A stretch of DNA of 64,000 nucleotides, from NCBI GenBank assembly GCA_965214285.1, contig OZ243946.1, forward strand, positions 2,108,001-2,172,000, in the 5' to 3' direction. The notes below the pieces were generated by a model, which was not told the origin of the DNA, ran no database searches, and saw nothing but the letters and a program-made list of their open reading frames with translations. Shown here in pieces: positions 9,136 through 17,088 of this stretch; position 1 is the first letter of the stretch; each line of letters begins with the position of its first letter. The stretch comes from G963422745 sp965214285 (GTDB lineage Bacteria; Actinomycetota; Acidimicrobiia; Acidimicrobiales; Aldehydirespiratoraceae). The translations under genes were made by a program, and so were the position numbers.

Positions 9136-9141
9136 TACGAT
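9136..9141 (+). promoter_or_regulatory. -10 box TACGAT before the SpoIID/amidase gene
   Basis: TACGAT lies 9 nt before TTG 9151, which starts a good signal peptide. The box is 150 bp beyond IS copy 1, so the gene may keep its own promoter. Confidence 0.35.
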
Positions 9142-9150
9142 GGTGCCCGC

Positions 9151-12100
9151 TTGAGACCGTGGCTGAACCGACTGATCACACTGTGCCTGACGGCAGCGCT
9201 GCCGGCCGCCCTGCTGGCGACGCTGGCCGCGCTCGGCCCTGCTCAGGCACAGGACGACCCCGACCCCGAGCCTGAGGGCAGCTTCATCTTCCTGGGCGGC
9301 GGCGCCGGGCACGGCATCGGCATGAGCCAGTACGGTGCCCTGGGCCGCGCCCAGGCACACCACAGCTACGCGGAGATCCTCGGCTTCTACTACGACGGCA
9401 CCAGCATCGGCGACCTCACCGATTTCAGCGACAGCACCACCGACTTCGCCGTCCACGCCGACGTGGACGTGCTGCTGGAGGTCCGCACCAGCCTGGCGCT
9501 GGCGCCGCCGACGAACCCGCCAAGCGACTGGGAGCTCGAGGTCAGCGCAGGCGGCACCGACCTGGGCTCGATCACGGCCGCCGCGCAGGTGGAGTGGGAC
9601 GAGGCCGACACCCGCTGGGCCGTCACCACCGTCGCCGGCGGCCCGCCGGGATCCGAGACCGACCTGTGCGACGGCGTGGCGGCCTGCGACGAGCCCTCGG
9701 CGCTGGTGTTCGTCCTCGGCGACGCCGAGGTGGTCGTGCTCGATGACGTGGGCAGCTACCGCTCTGGGGAGATCGTCTTGCACCCCGCGGATCTGGCCGG
9801 GCCCAAGGGCAGCCTCACCGAGCTCTGCGGCAGCCCCCAGGAGCTCGACGCCGACAACGCCGTGGTCCAAGAAGGCGAGTTCTGCGTGATCCACGGCGAC
9901 CTGGCCATACAGGAGTACCTCTACGGCATCTTCGAGGTGCCCCGGTCCTGGCCCGCCGAGGCGCTCAAGGCCCAGGCTGTGGCGGCCCGCAGCTTCGCCG
10001 CCCGCAAGATCCTGTCGCGCACCGCTCAGCGATCCTGGCACGCCCCGTTCGAGATCCGCTCCACCACGCAAGACCAGGTCTACGGGGGCGTGAGGGGCTG
10101 CGGCGACTGGTGCGCAGCGGTGGACGCCACCGACACCGAGATAGTCGTCTACCGCGCCGGCCCCAGCAGCAACATCGCCGAGACCCTCTACACGGCCGCA
10201 AACGGCGGCCACACCGCCAGCCCCGTGGAGGTCTGGGCCGGCGGCAGCACCAGGAGCTACCTGCAGGCCAAGCCCGACCCCTATGACAGCAACGCCCAGA
10301 ACCCTCATCACATCGGTGCCACGGTCCACAGCGCCGCCGACCTCACGGCCTGGCTGGATGCCAGCGAGCACTTCGACGTGGGCACCGTGCAGTCGATCAC
10401 GCTCGACGCCCCCGACTCGCGCCGCACCGACCTCGCGGAGGTCACCGTGGGAGGCTCCAAGGCGTCGGCCACCGTTGGCTGGGACGTGTTCACCGAGGCG
10501 GTCGATGCGGGCTGCGGCCAGAGAGCCGACTGCAGGCTCACCGCGCCCGCCTACCGGGTGGTGACGATCACCGACATCAGCGAGGGCCGCTACTACTACG
10601 ACCCGGTGATCTGGCTGCTCGGCGAGGAGCTCACCACCGGCACTTCGCCCACCACGTTCTCGCCCGACGACACCGTCACCCGAGGCCAGCTCGCCACGTT
10701 CCTGTGGCGCTTCGCCGGCGAGCCCGAGGTGAGCCAGGACGTGCCCTTTGCCGACGTGCCCGACGGCCGCTACTACACCACCGCCGTCAAGTGGATGTTC
10801 ACCGAGGGCATCACAACCGGCACTTCGCCCACTACCTTCTCGCCCAACGTCGGCGTCTCGCGCGCCCAGCTCGCCACCTTCCTGTGGCGCTTCGCCGGCG
10901 AGCCCGAGGCGTCGCAGACGCAGCCGTTCGCCGACGTGGCCGAGGGCCGCTACTACACCGACGCCGTGCAGTGGCTCGCCGAGACCGGCATCACCACCGG
11001 CACCTCGCCCACCACCTTCTCGCCGTCGCGCACGCTGACCAGAGGCCAGATCGCCACCTTCCTGTTTCGCCTGGCCGAGGCGCCCACGGCGGTCGATCCC
11101 TACGCCGGGCTGCCGCCCTACATGGACGACTACCGCCGCCCGGCCGCGGTGCCCCTCGGCATGGGCGCGCCGGTCCTGAAGCTGCTGGAAGACGGGTCCA
11201 CGCAGATCTCGGTCGCCTGGGGCGAGCCCGACCACGACGGCCGCTCCGAGGTCACCGGCTACAACCTGCGCTACCGGCCCGAGGGCGGCGCCTGGCAGAC
11301 CCAGGGCGTCACCATCTCCGCAGGCGACCGCACAGCCACGATCAGCGGGGTCACCGAGGGAACCCGCTACATGGTGCAGGTGCGCGCCGTCAACGACGTG
11401 GGCCACAGCGAATGGTCGATTGGCCGGCACCGCTTCGTGCGCACTGAGTTCAGCGAGCTCGTGGTGGACGTGCACGAGCGGGCGGTCAACGGCCAGTCAT
11501 ATGGGGTGCTGGTCACGCCCAATGGCTGGACGCTGCCGATACTCGAAGCCACCGAAAACGGCTGGACCGTGTGGACGCCGTGCGCGAATGCCGCCGAGGT
11601 GACCGCCGGCACCGTGATCGAGCAGGTGGACTTCGTGATCGACCCCGGCCACGGCGGCATCGAGACGGGCGCCGTGGGCCCTGGCGGGACCGTGGAGCGC
11701 GACCTGAACCTGGCCGTGGCCAAGCGGCTGCGCGACGAGCTGGTGGCGGCCGGCTACACGGTGGTGCTCACCCGGGAGGGCGACGTGCGGGTGCCGCTCA
11801 CCACTCGTTCGGAGATCGCCCGGGCGCTGGAGCCCATAGCGATCATGTCGATCCACTTCAACGGCACGGAGGACCCGGTGACCCGCAGCACGCCGGGCAC
11901 CGAGATCTACCGCCAGCGCCACTCCGACGACTCCAAGAGGCTGGCGGAGATGATCTACGCAGAGGTGATCGAGACGCTGTCGGGCCACGACATCACCTGG
12001 ATCGGCCGCAACGTGGCCGGGGTGCTGATACGACCCTCGGTCGACTATCCGGGCTACGACTGGTACGGGATGCTGCGCCGGCCGGGGCCTGTGACCAGCG

Positions 12101-12321
12101 TGCTCATCGAGTACGGCTACCTCAACTCCAGCCCCGACGAGGAGGCCCTCTACAAGCAGGTCTCCGTGCAGCAGGCGCTGGCGCGGGCCACGGTACGGGC
12201 GCTGGAGCAGTTCGTGCCCGATCCCGACTCCGGCGTGGCTGGGCCGGACTTCGGGCCGGCCCCGGAGCCCCCCGAGGGCGTCGGCACGGTGGTCAACTGC
12301 GAGGACCCGCCCCTGCAGTAG
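9151..12321 (+). CDS. Secreted SpoIID/LytB - SLH x3 - FN3 - N-acetylmuramoyl-L-alanine amidase fusion
   Basis: About 1056 residues from TTG 9151; a longer frame from ATG 9004 only adds Arg/Gly-rich, non-native-looking sequence. A signal peptide ends near PAQAQD. Next is a SpoIID/LytB domain (GHGIGMSQYGALGRAQ, later FEVPRSWPAEALKAQAVAAR with the likely catalytic Glu). Three S-layer homology repeats follow (10561-11090), each with GRYYxxAVxW and GTSPTTFSP, then a fibronectin III domain. The C-terminal Amidase_3 domain has zinc ligands in DPGHGG, VERDLN and SIHFNG and the catalytic Glu in LIEYGYL. It should remove stem peptides and cut the denuded glycan while bound to wall polymers by SLH. The neighbouring M23 peptidase fits wall remodelling. 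Confidence 0.92.
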   Translation: MRPWLNRLITLCLTAALPAALLATLAALGPAQAQDDPDPEPEGSFIFLGGGAGHGIGMSQYGALGRAQAHHSYAEILGFYYDGTSIGDLTDFSDSTTDFAVHADVDVLLEVRTSLALAPPTNPPSDWELEVSAGGTDLGSITAAAQVEWDEADTRWAVTTVAGGPPGSETDLCDGVAACDEPSALVFVLGDAEVVVLDDVGSYRSGEIVLHPADLAGPKGSLTELCGSPQELDADNAVVQEGEFCVIHGDLAIQEYLYGIFEVPRSWPAEALKAQAVAARSFAARKILSRTAQRSWHAPFEIRSTTQDQVYGGVRGCGDWCAAVDATDTEIVVYRAGPSSNIAETLYTAANGGHTASPVEVWAGGSTRSYLQAKPDPYDSNAQNPHHIGATVHSAADLTAWLDASEHFDVGTVQSITLDAPDSRRTDLAEVTVGGSKASATVGWDVFTEAVDAGCGQRADCRLTAPAYRVVTITDISEGRYYYDPVIWLLGEELTTGTSPTTFSPDDTVTRGQLATFLWRFAGEPEVSQDVPFADVPDGRYYTTAVKWMFTEGITTGTSPTTFSPNVGVSRAQLATFLWRFAGEPEASQTQPFADVAEGRYYTDAVQWLAETGITTGTSPTTFSPSRTLTRGQIATFLFRLAEAPTAVDPYAGLPPYMDDYRRPAAVPLGMGAPVLKLLEDGSTQISVAWGEPDHDGRSEVTGYNLRYRPEGGAWQTQGVTISAGDRTATISGVTEGTRYMVQVRAVNDVGHSEWSIGRHRFVRTEFSELVVDVHERAVNGQSYGVLVTPNGWTLPILEATENGWTVWTPCANAAEVTAGTVIEQVDFVIDPGHGGIETGAVGPGGTVERDLNLAVAKRLRDELVAAGYTVVLTREGDVRVPLTTRSEIARALEPIAIMSIHFNGTEDPVTRSTPGTEIYRQRHSDDSKRLAEMIYAEVIETLSGHDITWIGRNVAGVLIRPSVDYPGYDWYGMLRRPGPVTSVLIEYGYLNSSPDEEALYKQVSVQQALARATVRALEQFVPDPDSGVAGPDFGPAPEPPEGVGTVVNCEDPPLQ

Positions 12322-12490
12322 CGGCTGGCGGCTCGCCGGGTTCTCGCTGGTGCTCGGCCGGGCTAGGCGGTCGGTCTTCGGGGAGGTCCGTCGGTGGCAC
12401 GTCGGGCATTGGGGCCTTGGGCTGCCGGCGCTCGCGGCCGGCATCGGCCGGCGCCTGCGGGACCGCCTGTCGTCTAGTTGTACTCGGCAG

Positions 12491-13453
12491 TTAGGTTGGT
12501 GACACTCGGCTGATGGGTGGGTGTCCTCCGAGGGCGTGGTGCCATCGGTGGTGATTGTAGTCGTGGAGGAAGGGTTCGAGGGCTTGGCTGCGTTGGTGGT
12601 TGGTGGTGTAGACGCGGCGGTAGGCCCATTCGGTTTGCAGGGTGCGGTGGAAGCGTTCGACTTTGCCGTTCTGCCAGGGGCAGTGGGGTTTGATGAGCCT
12701 GTGTTTGGCGCCGATCTGGTCCAGGGCGTCGGCGAAGGCGAGGCTGGTGCGGTAGGCGAGGGCGTTGTCGGTCATGACCTCTTCGATGCGTTCGATGCCG
12801 TGTGAGGCGAAGAACTCGCGTGCGCGCAGCGCGAACCCGGCGCAGGCCTCGGCGGTCTCGCTGTCGAGGATCTCGGTGTAGGCGAGGCGGCTGTGGTCGT
12901 CGACTGCCGAGTGCAGGTAGTCGAAGCCGACCTTCTGGCGTTTGGGGGCTTTGCCGCGTCCGTGGGCTTTCCAGCCGCCCCCGTCGGGGATGCGCCCGAG
13001 CTTCTTGACGTCGACGTGGACCAGCTCGCCTGGCCGTTCGCGCTCATAGCGCAGCGCCGTGGTCCTCGAGGCGCGCATCGGCTGCCCGGTGATCGGGTCG
13101 AGCTGGTACAGCCTGGGCATCCCCGCCCGCTGCAAGATCGCGGTGACCGTGCGCGCCGGCACGCCGGTGAACCGGCTCAGCCACTCAGGGCCCCGCCGGT
13201 GCTCGATGCGCGCAGCGAGCACCTTCTCCTCGACGTCGGGCGGCGTCTGACGCGCACAGAAATGCGGGCGAGACGACCGGTCATGAAGACCCTCATAGCC
13301 CTCCTCGTCGAAGCGCTTCAGCCACCTGTGCACGCACTGGCGGCTCACCATCGACATCCGCGCCACATGAGCCACAGGCAGCCCATCGACACGGACCCGA
13401 TCCACCAGCCTGCAACGGCCCTCATAGGCCAAAGGGGCATTACGATGTGACAT
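12491..13453 (-). CDS. IS481-family transposase (copy 2)
   Basis: The 320-residue DDE transposase is identical to copy 1 except Phe232Leu and Phe238Leu, beside the second catalytic Asp (D229). D148, D229 and E266 remain. The same AGGAGG site and sequestering hairpin (13454-13514) precede ATG 13453. Whether the Leu changes weaken activity cannot be told from sequence. Confidence 0.94.
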   Translation of the reverse strand: MSHRNAPLAYEGRCRLVDRVRVDGLPVAHVARMSMVSRQCVHRWLKRFDEEGYEGLHDRSSRPHFCARQTPPDVEEKVLAARIEHRRGPEWLSRFTGVPARTVTAILQRAGMPRLYQLDPITGQPMRASRTTALRYERERPGELVHVDVKKLGRIPDGGGWKAHGRGKAPKRQKVGFDYLHSAVDDHSRLAYTEILDSETAEACAGFALRAREFFASHGIERIEEVMTDNALAYRTSLAFADALDQIGAKHRLIKPHCPWQNGKVERFHRTLQTEWAYRRVYTTNHQRSQALEPFLHDYNHHRWHHALGGHPPISRVSPT

Positions 13454-13514
13454 TGAAGACCTCCTGGCCTCGGTAGCTGTCATTGAACGACACCACGATC
13501 CCAGGAGGTCTTCA
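13454..13514 (-). promoter_or_regulatory. Hairpin sequestering the transposase ribosome-binding site (copy 2)
   Basis: Identical to the copy 1 structure: 14-bp perfect arms around a 33-nt loop, with the AGGAGG ribosome site inside the arm next to the start codon. Confidence 0.68.
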
Positions 13515-13554
13515 CCCCCGTCAACCTGTCACCAACCTCTCTGCCGAGTACATC

Positions 13555-13560
13555 TAGCTT
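13555..13560 (+). promoter_or_regulatory. -10 box TAGCTT of the alcohol dehydrogenase, overlapping the IS target site
   Basis: TAGCTT ends 7 nt before ATG 13568. Its TAGC is part of the CTAG target copied on IS insertion, so the -10 box was kept while everything upstream was replaced by the IS end. Confidence 0.5.
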
Positions 13561-13567
13561 TGACGGC

Positions 13568-14665
13568 ATGCGCGCTGCGATTCACAACGAGCCGGGATCG
13601 CCCCTGGAGCTGGTCGACGACCTGGAGATCGGCAAGCCGCGCACCGGCGAGGTGCTGGTGCGGGTCGCCTACTGCGGCATCTGCCACAGCGACCAGACGA
13701 TCCGTGACCTGCTGCCGGGGCCGGTGGTGCTGGGCCACGAGGCGTCCGGGGTGGTCGAGGCCGTGGGCAAGGGCGTGATGCATCTGAAGCGAGGCGATCA
13801 CGTGATGCTGAGCCCGCTGGCGCCGTGCGGTCACTGCCCGGCGTGTGCTCGCAACGCCGCCACCGAGTGCGCTGAGGCGATGGGGTTCATGACCGCCCGC
13901 CGCCCCGACGGGTCCACGCCGCTGAGCCGCGCCGGCGCAGAGGTGGGCCGCGGGCTCGGCGTCGGCGCTTTCGCGGAGCGAACCGTGGTGCCGGCCTCGG
14001 GCGCGGTGCGCATAGACCCCGACGTTCCCCTCGATGTGGTGTGCGTGATCGGCTGCGCCGTGCAGACCGGGGTGGGGGCGGTGTTCAACACGGCAGGCGT
14101 GGAGCGGGGCTCGTCGGTGCTGGTGATGGGCCTCGGCGGGATCGGCCAGGCGGTGGTGCAGGGAGCGCGCATCGCAGGTGCAACGATGATCGTGGTATCG
14201 GACCCGGTGGAGGGGCGCCGTGAGGCTGCGACGGGGTTCGGCGCCACCCATGTGCTCAACCCTGCGGTCGACGACCTGCAGAGCGCCATGGCCCGGCTCA
14301 CCGACGGGGCGGGCGTGGACTACGCCTTCGAGGCCGCGGGCGTGGCGTCGCTTGTGGCCGAGGGGCTGGCCGTCACCCGTGTGGGCGGCACCACGGTGCT
14401 GGTCGGCGCGCCGGGCGTGGAGCAGGCCGCGCAGATCGACAGCGTGGCCATGTTCGTGACCTTGCAGAAGCGCCTGGTCGGGTCGCTGCTGGGGGGCTGT
14501 CGTCCGGATCGCGACATCCCACTGCTGATCGACCTGTGGCGCAGCGGGCAGCTCGATCTGGAGTCGATGACCAGCCACCGCATCGGCCTCGACGACATCG
14601 AGACCGGCTTCGACCGCCTGGCCGCCGCCGACGGCATCCGCACCGTCGTCGAGATCGCCCCCTAG
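13568..14665 (+). CDS. Zinc-dependent alcohol dehydrogenase (MDR superfamily)
   Basis: A 365-residue medium-chain dehydrogenase. Catalytic zinc ligands are C39 (CGICHS), H57 (LGHEAS) and the Cys of VIGCAVQTG. The structural zinc site is C87, C90, C93 and C101. The NAD(P) fold has VLVMGLGGIGQAVVQGAR. The class resembles bacterial class III-like or mycothiol/NDMA-linked alcohol dehydrogenases; the substrate is unknown. IS copy 2 ends 15 bp upstream, so the native -35 region is gone and expression may be altered. Length is normal and the coding sequence intact. Confidence 0.92.
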   Translation: MRAAIHNEPGSPLELVDDLEIGKPRTGEVLVRVAYCGICHSDQTIRDLLPGPVVLGHEASGVVEAVGKGVMHLKRGDHVMLSPLAPCGHCPACARNAATECAEAMGFMTARRPDGSTPLSRAGAEVGRGLGVGAFAERTVVPASGAVRIDPDVPLDVVCVIGCAVQTGVGAVFNTAGVERGSSVLVMGLGGIGQAVVQGARIAGATMIVVSDPVEGRREAATGFGATHVLNPAVDDLQSAMARLTDGAGVDYAFEAAGVASLVAEGLAVTRVGGTTVLVGAPGVEQAAQIDSVAMFVTLQKRLVGSLLGGCRPDRDIPLLIDLWRSGQLDLESMTSHRIGLDDIETGFDRLAAADGIRTVVEIAP

Positions 14666-14783
14666 CCGAGCGCCCGTCGCTCCGGCTGCGCTGCCTGCCA
14701 GGCGTGGCCGTTGGCGGCAGCGGCGGGGTGGCCCGCCGCTGCGGGCGGGCTCGACTGCGTTCAGGTCGGCGAGGATTTGGCGG

Positions 14784-14811
14784 TTGCACATGCGGTTTGG
14801 CGCACTATGGT
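14784..14811 (+). promoter_or_regulatory. Promoter of the locus 1 antitoxin-VapC operon
   Basis: TTGCAC (14784-14789), 16 nt spacer, TATGGT (14806-14811), then 7 nt to GTG 14819. The locus 2 module has the same arrangement (TTGCGC, 16 nt, TATGGT, 7 nt, GTG), which supports a leaderless transcript. Confidence 0.6.
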
Positions 14812-14818
14812 GCAGGGC

Positions 14819-15115
14819 GTGACGACCGTCGGAATCCAAGAGCTGAACGAGACGTGTGATCTCGTGGCCGCGGGAGCCCACGGCGAGACAGTCACGGTCA
14901 GCGACCCAGGGGGCATGCCGCTCGTGCAGATCACGGCAGTCCCCGAGCGGGTCGACGAGAGCACAGCGACACCCAAAGACCGCCTCGAAGTGCTCGTCGC
15001 AGCCGGCTTCATCCGGCCTTCGACCCATGACCCAGCGGATCTGCCCATGCCGAAGCCAGGACCAATCTCCCTGTCAGCGGCCTTACCGGAGATGCGAAAC
15101 GAAAAGCCCTGCTGA
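14819..15115 (+). CDS. Phd/YefM-VapB-type antitoxin (locus 1, first)
   Basis: A 98-residue protein from GTG 14819 (VTTVGIQELNET). It has the Phd-like N-terminal DNA-binding fold: an early helix, then GETVTVSDPGGMPLVQIT. The C-terminal tail (LEVLVAAGFIRPSTHD, LPMPKPGP) would wrap the toxin. I chose GTG 14819 over ATG 14807 because TATGGT overlaps that ATG and the four related antitoxin starts here all lie 7 nt after a -10-like box. Its stop is one base before the vapC start, a classic type II arrangement. It should neutralise VapC and repress the operon. Confidence 0.82.
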   Translation: MTTVGIQELNETCDLVAAGAHGETVTVSDPGGMPLVQITAVPERVDESTATPKDRLEVLVAAGFIRPSTHDPADLPMPKPGPISLSAALPEMRNEKPC

Positions 15116-15116
15116 G

Positions 15117-15557
15117 GTGGCATTCTTCGTCGACACCTCGGCGTTGGCCAAGCTGGTGCTGGATGAGCCGGAGACGGCTGCGATGAAGGCGTGGAGACGG
15201 GGCAAGCCGCTGGTGACGAGCGACTTCGCTCTCGTGGAGTTCATCCGCGTGGTCCGGAAGAATGCACCGGAGCGGGAGCCGGAGATCGCCGAGGTCATGG
15301 AGAGAGTCGAAGTCACCGGGACCACTCCCTCGATTCTCGCCACTGCGGCCCGGCTAGAACCGCGCAAGCTCAAGTCGTTGGACGCCATCCACCTGGCATC
15401 GGTGCTTGGTCTGGGCGACAACCTGGACGGATTCGTGACCTACGACCACGACCTCGCCGCCGCCGCGACGCTGAACGGCGTGAGGGTCGTGGCCCCGCGT
15501 GACCGGCCACTAGCGATGCAAGCGCAGTCGTTGCAGCATGAGATGAGGGTGGCGTGA
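15117..15557 (+). CDS. vapC: VapC-type PIN-domain toxin (locus 1)
   Basis: A 146-residue PIN-domain ribonuclease starting at GTG 15117 (VAFFVDTSALAKLVLDEPE). The acidic site is complete: D6, E41 (ALVEFIRV), D89 (KSLDAIHLAS) and D110 (VTYDHDL). VapC toxins cleave tRNA or rRNA when freed from antitoxin. It follows its antitoxin by one base and its TGA overlaps the GTG of a possible longer start of the next gene. The paralog at 56557-56997 is the same length and clearly similar. All catalytic residues are present. Confidence 0.93.
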   Translation: MAFFVDTSALAKLVLDEPETAAMKAWRRGKPLVTSDFALVEFIRVVRKNAPEREPEIAEVMERVEVTGTTPSILATAARLEPRKLKSLDAIHLASVLGLGDNLDGFVTYDHDLAAAATLNGVRVVAPRDRPLAMQAQSLQHEMRVA

Positions 15558-15628
15558 GCAGGACCGGTGAGGCGCTCCAGGCGGGCGCAGGCGACGCGGA
15601 GCAGGTTTCGGGCGCTATGGTGCGTGAC

Positions 15629-16117
15629 GTGAGGACTGTCGGAATTGCCATGCTGCAAGAGGCGACACGCGAGATGGTGATCGCGGCGGTTGCTGGCGAG
15701 ACCGTCATGGTCACCGATGACAGCGGGAGGCCGATCGTGCAGCTCACTAAGCTGCCCAAGGATGTCGATCCAGGCACAGCGCCGCGCATGTACGGCCATG
15801 AAGAGCTAGTCGCAGCCGGCGTCTTTCGGTTGGCGACCGGTGATCAGGAGGATCTGCCCATGCCGGAGCCGGCACCACCCCGGCCGCCGGAGAGGGACTA
15901 CCGCAACAAAACCGGCGAGCTTTGGGAAGTCGTCGCCAAGCTGCGGGAAATCGAAGAGTTCATGCGGTCGAGGGGCTGTGTCAACAACGCTCTCGAACTG
16001 GATCGGATGGCTGACTGGCTGATTGACGACGCGTTGGCCGAGGACGCCAAGAAGCGAGACGAGAGCTCCGCCGAGAGCACTGCTGAGGCGACGGTCTACG
16101 CCGATTCCTCGACCTGA
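15629..16117 (+). CDS. Second Phd-like antitoxin with long helical tail, no cognate toxin
   Basis: A 162-residue protein from GTG 15629, 7 nt after a TATGGT box (15616-15621); a longer frame from GTG 15554 would overlap the vapC stop. The first ~75 residues repeat the antitoxin fold (VRTVGIAMLQEA, GETVMVTDDSGRPIVQLT, HEELVAAGVFRL). An unrelated charged helical tail follows (KTGELWEVVAKLREIEEF, ALELDRMADWLIDDALAE). No toxin gene comes after it; the cassette array begins 113 bp downstream. It may regulate the module or neutralise a toxin elsewhere. The locus 2 counterpart is shorter and runs into the array. Confidence 0.7.
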   Translation: MRTVGIAMLQEATREMVIAAVAGETVMVTDDSGRPIVQLTKLPKDVDPGTAPRMYGHEELVAAGVFRLATGDQEDLPMPEPAPPRPPERDYRNKTGELWEVVAKLREIEEFMRSRGCVNNALELDRMADWLIDDALAEDAKKRDESSAESTAEATVYADSST

Positions 16118-16474
16118 CAGCGGCTGCCAGTTCGACCAGCCGTGCTGGGCAGGCGGTCTTTCTGTCGTTGGCGGCTGGAATCACGGGTGTGGCGAGCCCT
16201 CACGAATGGCGAGGTGGCAGAGCGCGACCTTCACGAGCGGCGGGGTGGAAGGGCGCGGCAGGCGGGGTCGACGGCGTGCAGGTCGGCGAGGATGTCGGTA
16301 GCGAGGACGGCGATGCGAGTCCGCGTGGAGGGCGTGGGGATCAGGATCACCGGGACGGCAGCGCCCTGGTCTGACGGCCCGTGACGCAGAGGTCCGGCAG
16401 CGCCTGAGTCGCCATCACCCCGAAGGGGAGCTGCCGAGTCAACCCCATCAAGATTGCCGGCGGGGGAGAAGTCG

Positions 16475-16492
16475 CCCCCCCCCCCCCCCCCC
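16475..16492. repeat. Homopolymer tract C18 (G18 in RM sense), tract 4 of locus 1
   Basis: Eighteen C on the plus strand. On the minus strand it encodes poly-Gly between U5 and U6. By hand translation 18 bases put U6 in frame and 19 would put U7 in frame. It is the only tract of opposite base orientation. Confidence 0.9.
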
Positions 16493-16813
16493 TGTTGGGG
16501 CCAACGACGTTCAGATCGGTCAGTCCGCCGACCGCCACGACCGCATCCGGCGAGCCGATCTGCTGAGAGGCGACGACTATCGCCTCGGCGGCAGGACTCT
16601 GGTCTGACGTTGTCCCGCTATCGCTGCCAGGTCCGTGAGGGTTCTGGTCGCCAGGGCCTGGAAGACCATGTTGGCCGTGCCCGAGATCAGGATCGCCGGG
16701 AGGGGAGTGCTCGGCAGGCCTGGATGGTTCCTGCCCCACAGAGGTCGGTGAGCCATCGGGTGGCGAGGCTCCCGAAGATCGCCTTGTTGGACGGGCAGGT
16801 GACCAGGATCGCA

Positions 16814-16826
16814 GGGGGGGGGGGGG
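16814..16826. repeat. Homopolymer tract G13, tract 3 of locus 1
   Basis: Thirteen G on the plus strand (poly-Pro in RM sense), before U3. From the incoming frame 12 bases give U3, 13 (present) give U4 and 14 give U5 and the next tract. Confidence 0.9.
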
Positions 16827-17088
16827 TCACTTAGTTGCCCACCGGGCGCCGACGGGTCGGTGGCAGCGCCCTCGTGCTCTGGCCGCTGGCCATGGTGTGA
16901 AGGTCCGGCAGGCAGTGCGCTGCCAGCACGCCCGGAATCGTCATGTTCGACGGGGAGGTGATCAGGATCGCCGGGCTGGTAGTGCCCGGCAGGGCTGGTT
17001 TGCTCCCGCGGCGCAGAGGTTGGGAAGTGTTCGGGTCCCGATCGGGTCGAAGATGGTCCTGTTGGATGGGGTGGGGAGCAGGATGGCT

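Larger units (their letters stand above)
12479..13552. mobile_element. IS481-family insertion sequence, copy 2 (1074 bp)
   Basis: Same element and orientation as copy 1, with two base differences (12742 and 12760). Flanks are TCTAGT on the left and TCTAGC on the right: a 6-bp duplication with one later mismatch, or a 5-bp one. The right end lies 15 bp before the alcohol dehydrogenase start codon, directly against that gene's likely -10 box. Both copies used a CTAG target. Confidence 0.96.
16231..17088 (-). other. Alternative C-terminal cassette array of the locus 1 RM gene (7 cassettes)
   Basis: Read on the minus strand this holds about seven ~40-codon units: U1 17088-16962, U2 ~16977-16831, U3 16813-16687, U4 ~16701-16577, U5 ~16590-16493 (no stop, runs into the C18/G18 tract), U6 16474-16347, U7 ~16361-16231. 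Most share the pattern AIL-x(2-3)-PSN...FG.LAT..LPDL....Q.CRALP.RR then stop. At U1/U2, U3/U4, U4/U5 and U6/U7 the end of one unit (codons for RRS-stop or similar) is also the start of the next (AIL) in another frame. The units resemble the segment before the C-terminal domain of Type ISP enzymes. Homopolymers at 16475-16492, 16814-16826 and 17089-17115 sit before U6, U3 and U1. No independent gene is seen here. Confidence 0.7.

Noticed and set aside
9004..9150. N-terminal extension of the SpoIID/amidase protein from ATG 9004
   Set aside because: Arg/Gly-rich, lies directly beside the IS end and precedes a proper signal peptide; the TTG start with a -10 box is preferred.
7903..13558. Composite transposon formed by the two IS481 copies carrying the wall hydrolase gene
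   Set aside because: Copy 1 has its own perfect 6-bp duplication, so independent insertion is simpler. The outer flanks (CCTAGC and TCTAGC) differ at one base and share the CTAG core anyway.
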